Shown here piece by piece: positions 37,183 to 47,313 of a stretch of DNA of 64,000 nucleotides. The translations under genes and the position numbers were made by a program. The stretch is from Proteiniphilum propionicum (GTDB lineage: Bacteria > Bacteroidota > Bacteroidia > Bacteroidales > Dysgonomonadaceae): contig NZ_CP073586.1 of NCBI RefSeq assembly GCF_022267555.1, positions 3,018,501 to 3,082,500 on the forward strand. The letters run 5' to 3'. How positions within the stretch are numbered: the stretch's first letter is position 1; every line of letters begins with the position of its first letter. The notes under the pieces are model-generated. The model worked only from the letters and a program-made list of their open reading frames with translations. It did not search any database and was not told the origin of the DNA.

Positions 37183-37653
37183 TTAAAATCCCTCTATCAC
37201 TCCCGTATAAAAACCCTTAAGACACCTGTTATCATTAAGAGCCAGAGAATATTTAAGGTTACAGGTGCCAGCCCCGTCAAGAATGCGGATCTTAACATTT
37301 CCACTCTGGAAACCGTTTCTGCTTGAACGATTACCTGTATATAGGATATTGTCTGCTTTTCCCTTCACACTCCACTCACCTTTAGATAAAGGTATAGTGA
37401 AAAGGGTGTCTTTCATTGTTTCGGGAAAGGACAGTTCTATAAAAAAATTACTTTCGGACGAGTCGCCATTTGAATACAAATAAAATATAAACGAACCGTC
37501 GGATCTGATTGATTTTGAATTTCTGATAGGAATTTTCTGATCACCCAGAGTGAAATAATTATTGTTGCTTATTCCCATCTCTTCACCCAATTGGTCGCAT
37601 GCTGTTACAAGCACTAAAAGGGCAGTCAATAATGTGCAAACAATTTTTTTCAT
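37183..37653 (-). CDS. Small lipoprotein of unknown function
   Basis: 156 aa. Lipobox LVLVTAC (Cys19) followed by DQLGEE, consistent with an exported lipoprotein. The mature part is short beta-strand-like (SFIFYLYSNGDSSE, FFIELSFPET) with no known motif. I do not recognise the family. It is unlinked to the btuB operon by the riboswitch and promoter lying between them, and no -7 box is clear upstream. Confidence 0.6.
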   Translation of the reverse strand: MKKIVCTLLTALLVLVTACDQLGEEMGISNNNYFTLGDQKIPIRNSKSIRSDGSFIFYLYSNGDSSESNFFIELSFPETMKDTLFTIPLSKGEWSVKGKADNILYTGNRSSRNGFQSGNVKIRILDGAGTCNLKYSLALNDNRCLKGFYTGVIEGF

Positions 37654-37969
37654 AATTTAATTGCTTTTTTGTTTGTATGATAATTGTTTTTCAGTTTGCT
37701 ACGTAATATTTTGAACATTTAATATAAATCAAACTCACGGAAGTAGTTTATTACAGAAAAATGCAATAAATGAATTTTGATATTCAATGTATTATAAATA
37801 TAATGAATTTGATTCAATATATCAGGAGCCAGACTCTATGTTTATATTTTTTTGTAATGTAACTAAATAATAATTGAATTATTTAGATCTTTAGTTTTAG
37901 TATTTTTATGTGCTTTGTTGAATATATCCGGACAATGATCGCGCATACTCAAAGCCGGAATATTTTATT
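37654..37969. other. AT-rich intergenic region, nothing recognised
   Basis: About 316 bases, very AT-rich, between two minus-strand lipoprotein genes. No ORF, tRNA, strong hairpin or TAnnTTTG box was found by eye on either strand. Confidence 0.5.
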
Positions 37970-38791
37970 TTACTGTTTCCTGCTTTCCAGATATTTTATC
38001 AACGCCTCGCTTTTTTCCTTCTCCAGCTTGAGCTGCTCAATGTTTAGCAAAAGTCTGGAAAGCTCAAAGGATTGGGAAATCCCTTTTTTTGAAGCATTAC
38101 TGAGTGTAACGTTGATGGTGCGATTGCCTATAATATGCACTGTCAATGGCTCATCTTGAAAAGTATAAATAAACTGTGCCACTCCATTTTCGTCTGTTCC
38201 GCTATATCGAACTATCTCATAGTTCCTGTCAATTGTGTTAAATCGATAATTCAGCCCATCAGAGGTCACAGCAAGAGTTTCTGCAAAACTGCCATCGCGT
38301 GAGGTGACTCTTATTTTATTATGTTTTATTCCACTGCCCAAAACTATGCTCTCTATAAAAAAGACGCCCTTTTCCCGCACTCCCGAACGAAGCCCGTTCC
38401 TGTTTAAGGAGCTATGATAGGGATAGGACTTGGGATAATACTCTCCAAACTCCTGGTAGCGGCCGTCTCTCACATAATCAAATTTTGTGAGCATCTCATT
38501 GAGCGAGTCATAGCTTTCACGAAGCATTGAATCACAAAATACAATATTTCTTATGTTCTCGGACATTCGTATTTGTTGCATAAGAGAAAAACCGGCATTA
38601 ATCTCATCAAAAGATTTAGGATAGAGCATTTTTATGCTGTCTATCTTCAACTTAGCCAGTGAATAGTTCCCCTCTTGATATGCGATAGCTGCATCTGAAA
38701 GATATTTTTTTGCACCGTTGCCTCCGGAACAGGAGATTAAGAGAACATTGATAAACAATAAAATATGGGTTCTAAAATAAAAACGCATCAT
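37970..38791 (-). CDS. Lipoprotein of unknown function with helical ends
   Basis: 273 aa. Lipobox LLISC (Cys21). Residues 30-60 look like a single TPR-type helical hairpin (DAAIAYQEGNYSLAKLKI). The middle is beta-rich, and the C-terminus is a charged helix or coiled coil (LLLNIEQLKLEKEKSEALIK). This layout recurs in unnamed Bacteroidetes proteins; function unknown. The start may be either of two adjacent ATG codons (38791 or 38788). A -7 box TAAATTTG lies at 38850-38843. Confidence 0.65.
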   Translation of the reverse strand: MMRFYFRTHILLFINVLLISCSGGNGAKKYLSDAAIAYQEGNYSLAKLKIDSIKMLYPKSFDEINAGFSLMQQIRMSENIRNIVFCDSMLRESYDSLNEMLTKFDYVRDGRYQEFGEYYPKSYPYHSSLNRNGLRSGVREKGVFFIESIVLGSGIKHNKIRVTSRDGSFAETLAVTSDGLNYRFNTIDRNYEIVRYSGTDENGVAQFIYTFQDEPLTVHIIGNRTINVTLSNASKKGISQSFELSRLLLNIEQLKLEKEKSEALIKYLESRKQ

Positions 38792-38842
38792 TAATAATAT
38801 ATTGAATGTACGATTATAACCCCGTTATCGACTTATATCTTG

Positions 38843-38850
38843 CAAATTTA
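38843..38850 (-). promoter_or_regulatory. -7 box for lipoprotein at 37970
   Basis: TAAATTTG on the minus strand matches TAnnTTTG, about 50 nt before the start codon; no good -33. Confidence 0.45.
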
Positions 38851-38895
38851 CTAAATATATTCATCATAAAAAGCTGTTTTGAAGTACAATTATTG

Positions 38896-38903
38896 TAATT
38901 TTG
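38896..38903 (+). promoter_or_regulatory. -7 box for cca
   Basis: TAATTTTG, matching TAnnTTTG, about 85 nt before the cca start. Back to back with the minus-strand box at 38843. Confidence 0.45.
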
Positions 38904-38986
38904 TAATTTGTAACAGATAATTGGCTGATGGAAAATAAATTACACAATAGTTATTCTAGGCCGTAAAGTTTAAAAACCAAAAGGTT

Positions 38987-40447
38987 ATGGATATATCTCA
39001 TGAGGAGATACTGTCATATTTAGATAAAAAAATTTTTAGGATTATTTCAAGTGCTGCAGATGAAATGGAGCTGGAGTGCTATTTAATCGGAGGATACGTA
39101 CGAGATTTTTTTCTCTTCCGCCCATCGAACGATATAGATATTGTGGCAGTGGGAAAAGGAATTGAACTGGCTCAATTGGTAGCTAAAAAACTGGGGAAAA
39201 ATACAAAAATTACTGTTTTTAAAAACTTCGGTACAGCACAGATAAAGCATAAAGGGTACGAAATTGAGTTTGTAGGTGCCAGGAAAGAGTCGTACAGCCA
39301 CGATTCCCGAAAGCCGATTGTGGAAGAAGGCACTCTTGAGGACGACCAGAAGCGGCGCGATTTTACCATTAACGCCATGGCTTTCTGCCTTAATAAAGAG
39401 CAGTATGGGAAGTTGGTTGACCCGTTCGACGGCCTTAGTGATCTGGATAATCTGATTATAAAGACACCTCTTGATCCTGACATCACCTTCAGTGACGATC
39501 CGTTGCGTATGATGCGTGCCATTCGTTTTGCATCACAACTTGGATTTGATATTTTTCCCGATACGTTCGATGCCATAATCCGAAACAGGGAGCGTATTCT
39601 TATAGTATCGATGGAAAGGGTGGCTGATGAGCTCAATAAAATTATATTGTCACCCAAACCTTCTGTCGGATTTATTTTACTGGATAAAACAGGATTGCTG
39701 GATATCATCTTTCCTGAACTAACAGAGCTGAAAGGAGCGGAAACCAAGGATGGGGTAGGGCATAAAGATAATTTCTATCATACACTTGTTGTCCTTGACA
39801 ATATTGCAAAGAATACCGATAATCTTTGGCTGCGATGGTCGGCATTACTTCACGACATAGCCAAACCGGCTACCAAACGATGGGATCCGAAATTGGGATG
39901 GACATTCTACAACCATAACTATTTTGGTGAAAAAATGATCCCTAAAATCTTCCGGAGAATGAAACTTCCGCAAAATGAGAAGATGAAATATACGCAGAAG
40001 ATGGTTTCACTTCATATGCGACCCATGCAGCTGGTAGAGGAAGAGGTTACCGACTCGGCGGTTCGCCGGCTCCTTTTCGATGCGGGTAACGACATTGATG
40101 ATTTGATGATGCTGTGCGAGGCTGATATAACTTCAAAGAACCCTGAAAAGGTAAGGCGGTTCCTGAACAACTTCAAAATTGTAAGGAGAAAGCTTCAGGA
40201 GATAGAGGAGAAAGACAGGGTACGCAACTTCCAGCCTCCTGTTGATGGCAAAGAGATAATGGAGGTGTTCGGACTTCCGCCGGGACGTGAGGTGGGATTG
40301 CTGAAATCGGCTATAAAAGAGGCTATCCTCGATGGTGTAATACCCAATGAACATGAAGCAGCCTTCCTTTTTATGATGGAAAAGGCCAGCGAACTCAATT
40401 TGAAGCCGATTAACATTGATCATAAAAAAGGTCAGCAGGAGCAGTAA
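38987..40447 (+). CDS. cca: CCA-adding tRNA nucleotidyltransferase with HD domain
   Basis: 486 aa. Adds or repairs the 3' CCA of tRNAs; the tRNA-Val gene here does not encode CCA, so the activity is needed. A class II nucleotidyltransferase head ([11 protein letters not shown], then NDIDIVAVG with the metal-binding Asp pair) and [11 protein letters not shown] (about residue 122) are typical of CCA enzymes rather than poly(A) polymerase. An HD phosphohydrolase domain follows, with [11 protein letters not shown] near 288. The ATG at 38987 fits. Confidence 0.93.
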   Translation: MDISHEEILSYLDKKIFRIISSAADEMELECYLIGGYVRDFFLFRPSNDIDIVAVGKGIELAQLVAKKLGKNTKITVFKNFGTAQIKHKGYEIEFVGARKESYSHDSRKPIVEEGTLEDDQKRRDFTINAMAFCLNKEQYGKLVDPFDGLSDLDNLIIKTPLDPDITFSDDPLRMMRAIRFASQLGFDIFPDTFDAIIRNRERILIVSMERVADELNKIILSPKPSVGFILLDKTGLLDIIFPELTELKGAETKDGVGHKDNFYHTLVVLDNIAKNTDNLWLRWSALLHDIAKPATKRWDPKLGWTFYNHNYFGEKMIPKIFRRMKLPQNEKMKYTQKMVSLHMRPMQLVEEEVTDSAVRRLLFDAGNDIDDLMMLCEADITSKNPEKVRRFLNNFKIVRRKLQEIEEKDRVRNFQPPVDGKEIMEVFGLPPGREVGLLKSAIKEAILDGVIPNEHEAAFLFMMEKASELNLKPINIDHKKGQQEQ

Positions 40448-40558
40448 ATGTATTATATACCACTGCACTACCGTTACATATAGCTATTGCATATAGCAAG
40501 TACAAGTACAAGTACGAAAGTTTTTTTAGGTTATTATATTATTTAAATTGTTTATTAG

Positions 40559-41554
40559 ATGGAAGTTAGTTCAAAATTTTGGGTTGGGTTTATCATCCTG
40601 ATCATTACCCTTCTTTCCCTTGACATGTTTGTTTTTCACAAAAAAGGAGAAGTCGTAAATATAAAAAAAGCATTATGGTTAAGTCTGTTCTGGATTGGTT
40701 TTGCACTTATTTTTAATGTTGGAGTCCTGTTTATCTTCGGTAAAGAACCTGCCTTGGAGTTCCTTACTGCATATCTGATTGAAAAGTCGCTGAGTATTGA
40801 CAATCTTTTTGTTTTTATTCTCATATTCACCTCGTTTAAGATCGATTTCAGGTATCAGCATGATGTACTTTTCTGGGGAATCATTGGAGCTCTCATTTTC
40901 AGGGCGATATTTATCTTTGCCGGTATCACGCTTATTGAAAGGTTTGCATGGATTATGTATCTGTTCGGCGGATTTCTGGTTATAACAGGAATAAAGATGA
41001 TTACAGACCACCTCAGAGAAAAGGCAGGAATAAAAAAGGAAAAAGAGAAGGATCTGAATAAAAGTTCATTTGTGAAATTTATCCGCAGAATTTTCCCCGT
41101 GACTGACGACATGTCAGAACCAAAATTTTTCACAAAGATTGATCATAAAATGGTTGCAACACCTTTTTTTCTTGCGCTTCTTGTAATTGAGATGACCGAT
41201 CTGGTATTTGCGATAGATTCAATTCCGGCAGTGCTGGCAGTCTCTACCAATATGTTTATCGTTTATACATCCAATATTTTCGCTATTCTGGGCCTTCGCT
41301 CACTATATTTTGCTCTAAGAGGAGTAATGGACTATTTCATTTACCTGAAGTATGCGCTCAGTGCCATCCTTGTTTTTATAGGCAGCAAGATGATTATCAA
41401 CCACTATTCTGATGCCAATGGCACGGAATTTTATATTCCAACTGCTATGTCGCTTCTCATTATCCTTTTTTTGATATTGATATCTGTTGCAGCATCGATT
41501 ATAAGGAGTAAACAAAAACAAAAGATTGCTGTAACAAAGAAGTTTGATAAATGA
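40559..41554 (+). CDS. TerC/Alx family integral membrane protein
   Basis: 331 aa with about eight hydrophobic helices. The TerC signature is seen in EKSLSIDNLFVFILIF and VIEMTDLVFAIDSIPAVLAV, whose conserved acidic residues lie in membrane segments. Relatives export manganese or affect tellurite and metal resistance; the substrate here is unproven. The 110 bases upstream contain a short GTACAA repeat and no yybP-ykoY manganese riboswitch that I could see. Confidence 0.88.
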   Translation: MEVSSKFWVGFIILIITLLSLDMFVFHKKGEVVNIKKALWLSLFWIGFALIFNVGVLFIFGKEPALEFLTAYLIEKSLSIDNLFVFILIFTSFKIDFRYQHDVLFWGIIGALIFRAIFIFAGITLIERFAWIMYLFGGFLVITGIKMITDHLREKAGIKKEKEKDLNKSSFVKFIRRIFPVTDDMSEPKFFTKIDHKMVATPFFLALLVIEMTDLVFAIDSIPAVLAVSTNMFIVYTSNIFAILGLRSLYFALRGVMDYFIYLKYALSAILVFIGSKMIINHYSDANGTEFYIPTAMSLLIILFLILISVAASIIRSKQKQKIAVTKKFDK

Positions 41555-41615
41555 AAAATTAAGTTTATTTCCCTTAATATTTTCCATTCTATCCTGTTTT
41601 ATGCAATTAATTTTA

Positions 41616-41623
41616 TTACTTTG
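41616..41623 (+). promoter_or_regulatory. Probable -7 box of the ftsX cluster
   Basis: TTACTTTG followed by CA, a common variant of the Bacteroidetes -7 element, about 60 nt before the ftsX ATG. Confidence 0.45.
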
Positions 41624-41683
41624 CAGTTTATTTGGAAATGGGCTCTTTTGTTGAATTTTCGCCTCTCGTTATTGCAATCACCT

Positions 41684-42562
41684 ATGTCTAACAAAAAAAA
41701 AGTATCCACGGCAAGATTCCTGAATGCAAAAATAACATCAACAATCAGTATTTCGCTGGTTTTGGTGTTGTTGGGTATTACTATTTTAATTCTGTTCATG
41801 GGGAATGAGATGTCGAAATTCCTGAAAGAGAATATGAGTTTTAGCGTAATGCTCTCTTCCAATGTAACAGATTCACAAATAAGCGCTATCAGGAAAAACC
41901 TCGATGGACAACCATTTGTAAAATCATCGCGTTTTATTAGCAAGCAAGAAGCAAAAGAACAGCTTATTAAAGATCTGGGCGAAGACCCCGAAGAGTTACT
42001 AGGGTACAATCCTGCACAAGACTGCATTGAGATTTTTCTCCATTCGGAATATGCCAATAGCGACAGTATTGCCGTTATAAACAAGTTGGTCAGGCAAAAT
42101 ACCAATATAACTGATCTGCTTTATCAGCAGGAGGCGATAGATCTTATCAACAACAATCTTGCCAGGGTTATGACTGTGTTGCTCATTCTGGCAGCTGTGC
42201 TCCTTTTCATATCATTCACACTTATTCGGAATACAATCAGGCTAAGTGTCTATTCAAAACGATTTCTTATCAATACAATGAAACTGGTAGGTGCCACAGG
42301 CGGTTTTATAAGAAAACCATTCGTAATAAGTAATATTTTCACCGGTTTGATTGCCGGAATTATTGCGGACCTAATCATTTTATCGCTGATAACCTACTTC
42401 GGTAAAGAGTACGCTGAGATTCAATCTGTTGTACCTTTTTCCGGTTTGTCTGTAATTTTCGTCATTGTGATAATACTGGGTGTGATTATTTCCACCGTAG
42501 CTACCGCTTTTGCTGTAAACCGATATGTGAAAATGAGTTCTGACAAGCTTTATTATGTATAA
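41684..42562 (+). CDS. ftsX: Cell division protein FtsX
   Basis: Inner-membrane permease-like partner of the ATPase FtsE, which activates septal peptidoglycan hydrolases. The ATG at 41684 (MSNKKKVSTARF) is preferred over an upstream TTG because it follows the promoter and matches the family start. 292 aa. One N-terminal helix (ISLVLVLLGITILILF), a periplasmic domain (KQEAKEQLIKDLGEDPEELL), then three C-terminal helices with the conserved LRxx-like LIRNTIRLSVYSKR before KLVGATGGFIRKPF. First gene of a cluster through folK. Confidence 0.93.
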   Translation: MSNKKKVSTARFLNAKITSTISISLVLVLLGITILILFMGNEMSKFLKENMSFSVMLSSNVTDSQISAIRKNLDGQPFVKSSRFISKQEAKEQLIKDLGEDPEELLGYNPAQDCIEIFLHSEYANSDSIAVINKLVRQNTNITDLLYQQEAIDLINNNLARVMTVLLILAAVLLFISFTLIRNTIRLSVYSKRFLINTMKLVGATGGFIRKPFVISNIFTGLIAGIIADLIILSLITYFGKEYAEIQSVVPFSGLSVIFVIVIILGVIISTVATAFAVNRYVKMSSDKLYYV

Positions 42563-42577
42563 ATTTTAAAATATAAT

Positions 42578-42826
42578 ATGTCTAATAAAAACGTAGCCCT
42601 AAGTAAAAAAAACCTGATCATATGCGGCATTGCTGTTTTGCTTATTATTATCGGATTTGTATTGATGACCGGCCCATCAACATCTTTCGAAAACGGTTTC
42701 GAATCCGAAATTTTCAGTGCAAGGCGCATTAAACTTGCTCCCGTTGTATGTCTTGCCGGATTTGTACTGATGATAGTAGGTATTTTGTATCCTACGAAAG
42801 AGTATAAAAGTGAAAAAGAAAAATAA
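42578..42826 (+). CDS. DUF3098 small membrane protein
   Basis: 82 aa, two hydrophobic helices (LIICGIAVLLIIIGFVLMTG and LAPVVCLAGFVLMIVGIL) flanking a loop with FENGFESEIFSARRIKLAP. This is the DUF3098 pattern, usually found between ftsX and uppP in Bacteroidetes. Function is unknown; location suggests a link to cell-envelope growth. 15 nt after ftsX. Confidence 0.85.
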   Translation: MSNKNVALSKKNLIICGIAVLLIIIGFVLMTGPSTSFENGFESEIFSARRIKLAPVVCLAGFVLMIVGILYPTKEYKSEKEK

Positions 42827-42859
42827 TCACTTGGAACATCGTACAAAAACATCATCTTC

Positions 42860-43744
42860 ATGAGTATTTTAGAAGCGCTCATTATTGCTGTAGTGGAAGG
42901 GCTAACTGAATTTCTGCCTGTGTCATCTACCGGTCATATGATTATAACCCAGGCGTTGCTGGGAATGGAAATTACCCCTTTTGTGAAAGCCTTTACTGTA
43001 ATTATTCAGTTTGGTGCTATATTGTCGGTAGTGCTCCTCTACCATAAACGTTTTTTTCGCCTCAGGCCTGTTCATATATCCCAAAAAGAGGATGTTGCCG
43101 GAGCGAAGGCAGGAAAAAAAGTATTGAACCGGCTCACTCAGTTCGTTTATAAATTCGATTTCTACTGGAAATTGTTCATTGCTGTTATTCCTGCTGGTGT
43201 TATAGGGTTGCTTCTTAGTGACCGGATAGATGCTTTGCTGGAGAATGTGACAGTTGTGGCTGCGATGCTTGTACTGGGAGGGATCCTCATGCTTTACGTG
43301 GATAAATGGTTTGACAAACCGTCAGAAGACCAGGAGATGGGATGGAAGAGGGCATTGAAGATAGGTCTTTATCAATGTATTGCCATGATACCCGGCGTAT
43401 CACGTTCAATGGCAACCATTGTAGGAGGTATGACAACAAAGCTTTCCCGGAAAAACGCTGCTGAATTTTCTTTTTTTCTGGCTGTACCAACTATGGCGGC
43501 AGCATCGGGTTACAAACTGTACCAGCTGATGAAAGACCCTATCAGTGCCGAAATGCTGAAAGAAAACATGCTGTTGCTGACAATCGGCAGCATGGTTGCA
43601 TTCATTGTAGCAATTTTTGCCATAAAATTCTTTATTAATTTCCTCACCAGATACGGATTCAAGGCATTTGGCGTATATCGAATAATTGTCGGTGGTATTT
43701 TGCTGGTGCTAATTTTTTCAGGTGTAAGCTTAAGTATGGTGTAG
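42860..43744 (+). CDS. uppP: Undecaprenyl-diphosphate phosphatase
   Basis: 294 aa polytopic enzyme that recycles the lipid carrier for peptidoglycan and other surface polymers, and can give bacitracin resistance. Signature motifs are [15 protein letters not shown] (about 12-26), with catalytic Glu and Ser/His, and [14 protein letters not shown] around residue 175. Eight hydrophobic helices. In the cluster after DUF3098; truB follows 4 nt later. Confidence 0.95.
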   Translation: MSILEALIIAVVEGLTEFLPVSSTGHMIITQALLGMEITPFVKAFTVIIQFGAILSVVLLYHKRFFRLRPVHISQKEDVAGAKAGKKVLNRLTQFVYKFDFYWKLFIAVIPAGVIGLLLSDRIDALLENVTVVAAMLVLGGILMLYVDKWFDKPSEDQEMGWKRALKIGLYQCIAMIPGVSRSMATIVGGMTTKLSRKNAAEFSFFLAVPTMAAASGYKLYQLMKDPISAEMLKENMLLLTIGSMVAFIVAIFAIKFFINFLTRYGFKAFGVYRIIVGGILLVLIFSGVSLSMV

Positions 43745-43748
43745 CAAT

Positions 43749-44441
43749 ATGGATTTTATCGAAGGTGAAATTTTACATATCGATAAACCTCTTCACTGGA
43801 CATCATTCAGGGTTGTTCGTGTTGTTCGTGCAAAGCTGTGTCAAAAGCTGAAGATAAAAAAATTGAAGGTTGGTCATGCAGGCACACTCGATCCATTGGC
43901 GACCGGTGTAATGACAATCTGTACTGGTAAAAAAACCAAACTTATAGAGGAGCTGCAGTCACAGACAAAAGAGTATATTGCAGATATCCGTCTTGGAGCA
44001 ACTACACCGTCGTTCGATCTTGAGACGGAAATAGATGCAGAATACCCTACACAGCATATAACAAAGGAAATGGTGGAGAAAACTCTTCTTCGTTTCACAG
44101 GATCTATAGAACAGGTACCACCTCTGTTTTCGGCTGTTAAGGTTGATGGTAAAAGGGCTTACGAATTTGCCAGAAAAAATGAAAATATTGAACTAAAACC
44201 CAAATTATTGGTTATAGATAGTATCGCATTGATTTTTTACAATATGCCGTACATCACTATCCGTGTAGTCTGCAGCAAGGGTACTTATATCAGGGCACTG
44301 GCCAGAGATATTGGAGAAGCTTTGAACTCAGGTGCTCACCTTACAGGGCTTGTACGCACGAGGGTAGGAGAGATTACGTTGGATAAATGTTTGAAAATGG
44401 ACGAATTGGACCATTTTATAGACGAGAATGTCCAGCAATAA
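43749..44441 (+). CDS. truB: tRNA pseudouridine-55 synthase
   Basis: 230 aa. Makes pseudouridine 55 in the tRNA T loop. Catalytic Asp in HAGTLDPLATG (about residue 47), then KKTKLIEELQSQTKEYIA and the Tyr/Arg regions PPLFSAVKVDGKRAYEFAR and CSKGTYIRALARDIG. Shorter than E. coli TruB because the C-terminal PUA-like part is missing, which is normal for this phylum. Confidence 0.95.
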   Translation: MDFIEGEILHIDKPLHWTSFRVVRVVRAKLCQKLKIKKLKVGHAGTLDPLATGVMTICTGKKTKLIEELQSQTKEYIADIRLGATTPSFDLETEIDAEYPTQHITKEMVEKTLLRFTGSIEQVPPLFSAVKVDGKRAYEFARKNENIELKPKLLVIDSIALIFYNMPYITIRVVCSKGTYIRALARDIGEALNSGAHLTGLVRTRVGEITLDKCLKMDELDHFIDENVQQ

Positions 44442-44494
44442 GATGATATTTAGATTGACTATAAAATATAATTGATACAGGATTTATTTAACTT

Positions 44495-45547
44495 ATGAAA
44501 CTTTCGCAATTCAAATTTAATTTGCCGGAAGAACTCATTGCGAAATACCCTTCTTTTCATCGCGATGAAGCCCGGCTGATGGTAGTACACAGAAAATCGG
44601 ATAAACTGGAGCATGTAGTTTTCAAAGATGTTCTTGACTATTTTAATGAAAAAGATTTTTTTATCTTTAACGACACTAAGGTTTTTCCTGCAAGACTGTT
44701 TGGTAACAAAGAAAAAACAGGTGCAAAGATTGAGGTTTTTTTATTGAGAGAACTTAATCCCGATCAGCACTTGTGGGATGTGCTGGTAAATCCGGCACGA
44801 AAAATAAGAATCGGAAACAAACTCTATTTTGGAGAAAACGAAGAGCTTGTTGCTGAGGTGATTGATAATACAACATCGCGTGGACGCACACTGCGATTTC
44901 TTTATGACGGGCCATACGATGAGTTTAAATGCCAGCTGTTTGCAATTGGGGAAACACCAATACCTGAATATCTGGAGCGAAATGCTGTTCCCGAAGATAT
45001 GGAAAGGTACCAGAACATATTTGCCAGAAACGAGGGGGCTGTTGTTGCTCCTGCAGCCGGGCTGCATTTCAGTCGCGAGCTGATGAAGAGGATGGAGATA
45101 AAGGATATTGAGTTCGGTTTCCTCACTCTACATAACGGTCTGGGGGCATATCGCATGATTGATGTGGAGGACCTCACTAAACATAAGATGGAATCGGAAC
45201 AGATGATCATTTCAGAAGAGTTGTGCAGTAGAGTAAACAAGGCAAAGGATGAAGAGAGAAGCATTTGTGCAGTAGGCACATCTGTACTACGCGCTGTGGA
45301 AACCACTGTAAGCACCGACGGGCATTTGAAGCCAAGGAGCGGTTGGACAAATAAGTTTATTTTTCCTCCTTACGACTTCACACTAACAAACAGCCTTATC
45401 ACCAACTTTCACCTGCCATACTCCACGCTGCTAATGATGGCTTGCGCATTTGGAGGCTACGAAAAAATAATGGAAGCATATGAGGTGGCAATTGAAGAAA
45501 AATATCAATTTGGCGCATATGGTGATGCCATGCTGATAATAGATTAA
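44495..45547 (+). CDS. queA: S-adenosylmethionine:tRNA ribosyltransferase-isomerase
   Basis: 350 aa. Transfers the ribose part of SAM to 7-aminomethyl-7-deazaguanine in tRNA to form epoxyqueuosine. Visible family blocks: [78 protein letters not shown] and [19 protein letters not shown]. Full length, 50 nt after truB. Confidence 0.95.
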   Translation: MKLSQFKFNLPEELIAKYPSFHRDEARLMVVHRKSDKLEHVVFKDVLDYFNEKDFFIFNDTKVFPARLFGNKEKTGAKIEVFLLRELNPDQHLWDVLVNPARKIRIGNKLYFGENEELVAEVIDNTTSRGRTLRFLYDGPYDEFKCQLFAIGETPIPEYLERNAVPEDMERYQNIFARNEGAVVAPAAGLHFSRELMKRMEIKDIEFGFLTLHNGLGAYRMIDVEDLTKHKMESEQMIISEELCSRVNKAKDEERSICAVGTSVLRAVETTVSTDGHLKPRSGWTNKFIFPPYDFTLTNSLITNFHLPYSTLLMMACAFGGYEKIMEAYEVAIEEKYQFGAYGDAMLIID

Positions 45548-45576
45548 CTATACATATTGCAATAGTTGGAGCAGGT

Positions 45577-46050
45577 ATGGAATACTCTCTTTTTTTAGCC
45601 CTAGGCTCAAACCTTGGTGATAAACAAAAAAATATTGAGGATGCTTATCAAAAAATTGAAGAGCGGATTGGAAGAATATGTTCCTTCTCCGCTCTTTATA
45701 TTACAACACCAGTTGATTTTCAGTCGGAGAACAATTTCATCAACTGTGTATGCGAAGTGGCAACATCTTTAGAGATTGATAGTGTATTCTCAATAACACG
45801 GGAGATTGAAATAGAAATAGGTAGAACTGCAAAAAGCAGTAATTGCAGATATGTCGACCGTTTGATTGATATAGACCTGATTCTTGCAGGAGATTTGGTT
45901 ATTAATACTCCCGGCCTGGTAGTTCCTCACCCAAGGTTTCATACACGCAGCTTCGTTCTCGAACCGCTATGTGAAATAGCCCCAGAAGTAATCCATCCGG
46001 TATTGGGAAAAACAATACAACAGCTGAAAAATGATTTGAAACTCCTTTAG
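45577..46050 (+). CDS. folK: 2-amino-4-hydroxy-6-hydroxymethyldihydropteridine diphosphokinase
   Basis: 157 aa. Pyrophosphorylates the pterin precursor in folate synthesis. LALGSNLGDKQKNIEDAY at the N-terminus, RYVDRLIDIDLILAGD with the metal-binding Asp pair, and PHPRFHTRSFVLEPLCEIAP are the HPPK hallmarks. Stop at 46050; the gap after it contains a MITE-like sequence. Confidence 0.95.
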   Translation: MEYSLFLALGSNLGDKQKNIEDAYQKIEERIGRICSFSALYITTPVDFQSENNFINCVCEVATSLEIDSVFSITREIEIEIGRTAKSSNCRYVDRLIDIDLILAGDLVINTPGLVVPHPRFHTRSFVLEPLCEIAPEVIHPVLGKTIQQLKNDLKLL

Positions 46051-46100
46051 TCTGATATTCTCTAGAAAATAGTTTTTTAATGGTTACAGTGTTAATAGAT

Positions 46101-46209
46101 GAGTCTCCTCCGATAAGTCTTTTTTCTTGAAAATTTCACAAGATAAACATTGATTTTCAATAAGTTACAAACAGATAAAATTGGGTTTTGAGGTTTTCGG
46201 AGAGGACTC
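46101..46209. repeat. MITE-like element with 16-bp imperfect inverted ends
   Basis: GAGTCTCCTCCGATAA at 46101-46116 and TTTTCGGAGAGGACTC at 46194-46209 are inverted copies with three mismatches, enclosing about 77 AT-rich bases with no ORF. Size and ends fit a miniature inverted-repeat element; an alternative is a long-range RNA hairpin. No clear target duplication. Confidence 0.4.
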
Positions 46210-46271
46210 ATTGATAAATCAAAAAAAAATTAGCATATTTGTAAAGTATAATAATATAAGAAGATTTGATT

Positions 46272-47165
46272 ATGGCAATCTTCGGAAAAAGCTATGATTA
46301 TTTTTTAGGCTATGCGCTTAGTGGAGGAGGAGCCAAGGGTTTCGCCCACCTGGGGGCGTTGCAGGTACTTGAAAAATGCGGATTAAAGCCAGATGTAATT
46401 TCAGGTACAAGTGCAGGAGCTCTCGCAGGTGTTTTTTATGCCGATGGCTTTCATCCCGAAGAGATATCCGAACTTTTTAAAAAGAAAGAGTTCAGGGAGT
46501 TTGTCGAATTCACTTTACCCAAGACTGGTTTTTTTAAAAGTACCGGTTTGCACAACTTCCTTAAAAAAAATCTCAGGGCCAAACGATTTGAAGAGTTACA
46601 GATGCCGTTCTATGTTGTAGCTACAGACTGGGACAGGGCCTGTACGGTTACTTTCTCAAACGGAGATAATCTGATAGACGCAGTGGTGGCTTCCTGTTCC
46701 ATTCCAGTTATCTTTCATCCTCAGATAATTAACGATGTTTCTTATGTAGATGGAGGATTGCTAAAAAATTTCCCTGTCTCTGTCATCCGAAAAAAATGTA
46801 AATATGTTATAGGTGTGAATGTGTCATTAATGATTCCTCCGGCCGGAAAAAACAACATCCGCACTATGCTGGAACGAACATTCAATTTGATGTCAAACTC
46901 CAATACCGTTTTCGATAAAACCTACTGTGATATACTCATTGAGACAAAAGGACTTGAAAAATTCTCCATGTTCGACCTTCATAATCAGAAAACCATAATT
47001 GAGCATGGATATAATTTTGCCGCTATGAAGATGAGCGAAAAAGAGTCGTGGCAGGTTGTTAAAAAGTGCCATAGGCATTATGAACTGACCGAAAAGGTAC
47101 GGGCCCAGATTAAACGCTTAAGACTGGCAAAGCGTGATAACTCCCCTAATAAACAAGATTTATGA
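46272..47165 (+). CDS. Patatin-like phospholipase family protein
   Basis: 297 aa from ATG 46272; a TTG two codons upstream is less likely. Patatin fold with oxyanion loop SGGGAKGFAHLGAL, nucleophile Ser47 in GTSAG, and catalytic Asp in DGG (VDGGLLKNFPV). Probably a cytoplasmic or membrane-associated lipid acyl hydrolase. No signal peptide or C-terminal barrel is present, so it is the short NTE/YjjU-like type. Substrate unknown. Confidence 0.9.
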   Translation: MAIFGKSYDYFLGYALSGGGAKGFAHLGALQVLEKCGLKPDVISGTSAGALAGVFYADGFHPEEISELFKKKEFREFVEFTLPKTGFFKSTGLHNFLKKNLRAKRFEELQMPFYVVATDWDRACTVTFSNGDNLIDAVVASCSIPVIFHPQIINDVSYVDGGLLKNFPVSVIRKKCKYVIGVNVSLMIPPAGKNNIRTMLERTFNLMSNSNTVFDKTYCDILIETKGLEKFSMFDLHNQKTIIEHGYNFAAMKMSEKESWQVVKKCHRHYELTEKVRAQIKRLRLAKRDNSPNKQDL

Positions 47166-47313
47166 AGCTGACATAAATAATAGAGTTTTGCTCAGTTACA
47201 AGATTGCAGACTGTAATTAAACCATAAAGCAAAAACAGAGTATCTGAAAACAAACGCTGAGAAATAAAATCTGTTCCGTTTGATATATCATATCGTAAAT
47301 ATTAACCATTTGT

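Noticed and set aside
40448-40558. yybP-ykoY manganese riboswitch before the TerC gene
   Set aside because: TerC/Alx genes often have one, but no conserved manganese-riboswitch core could be found; only a short GTACAA repeat is present.
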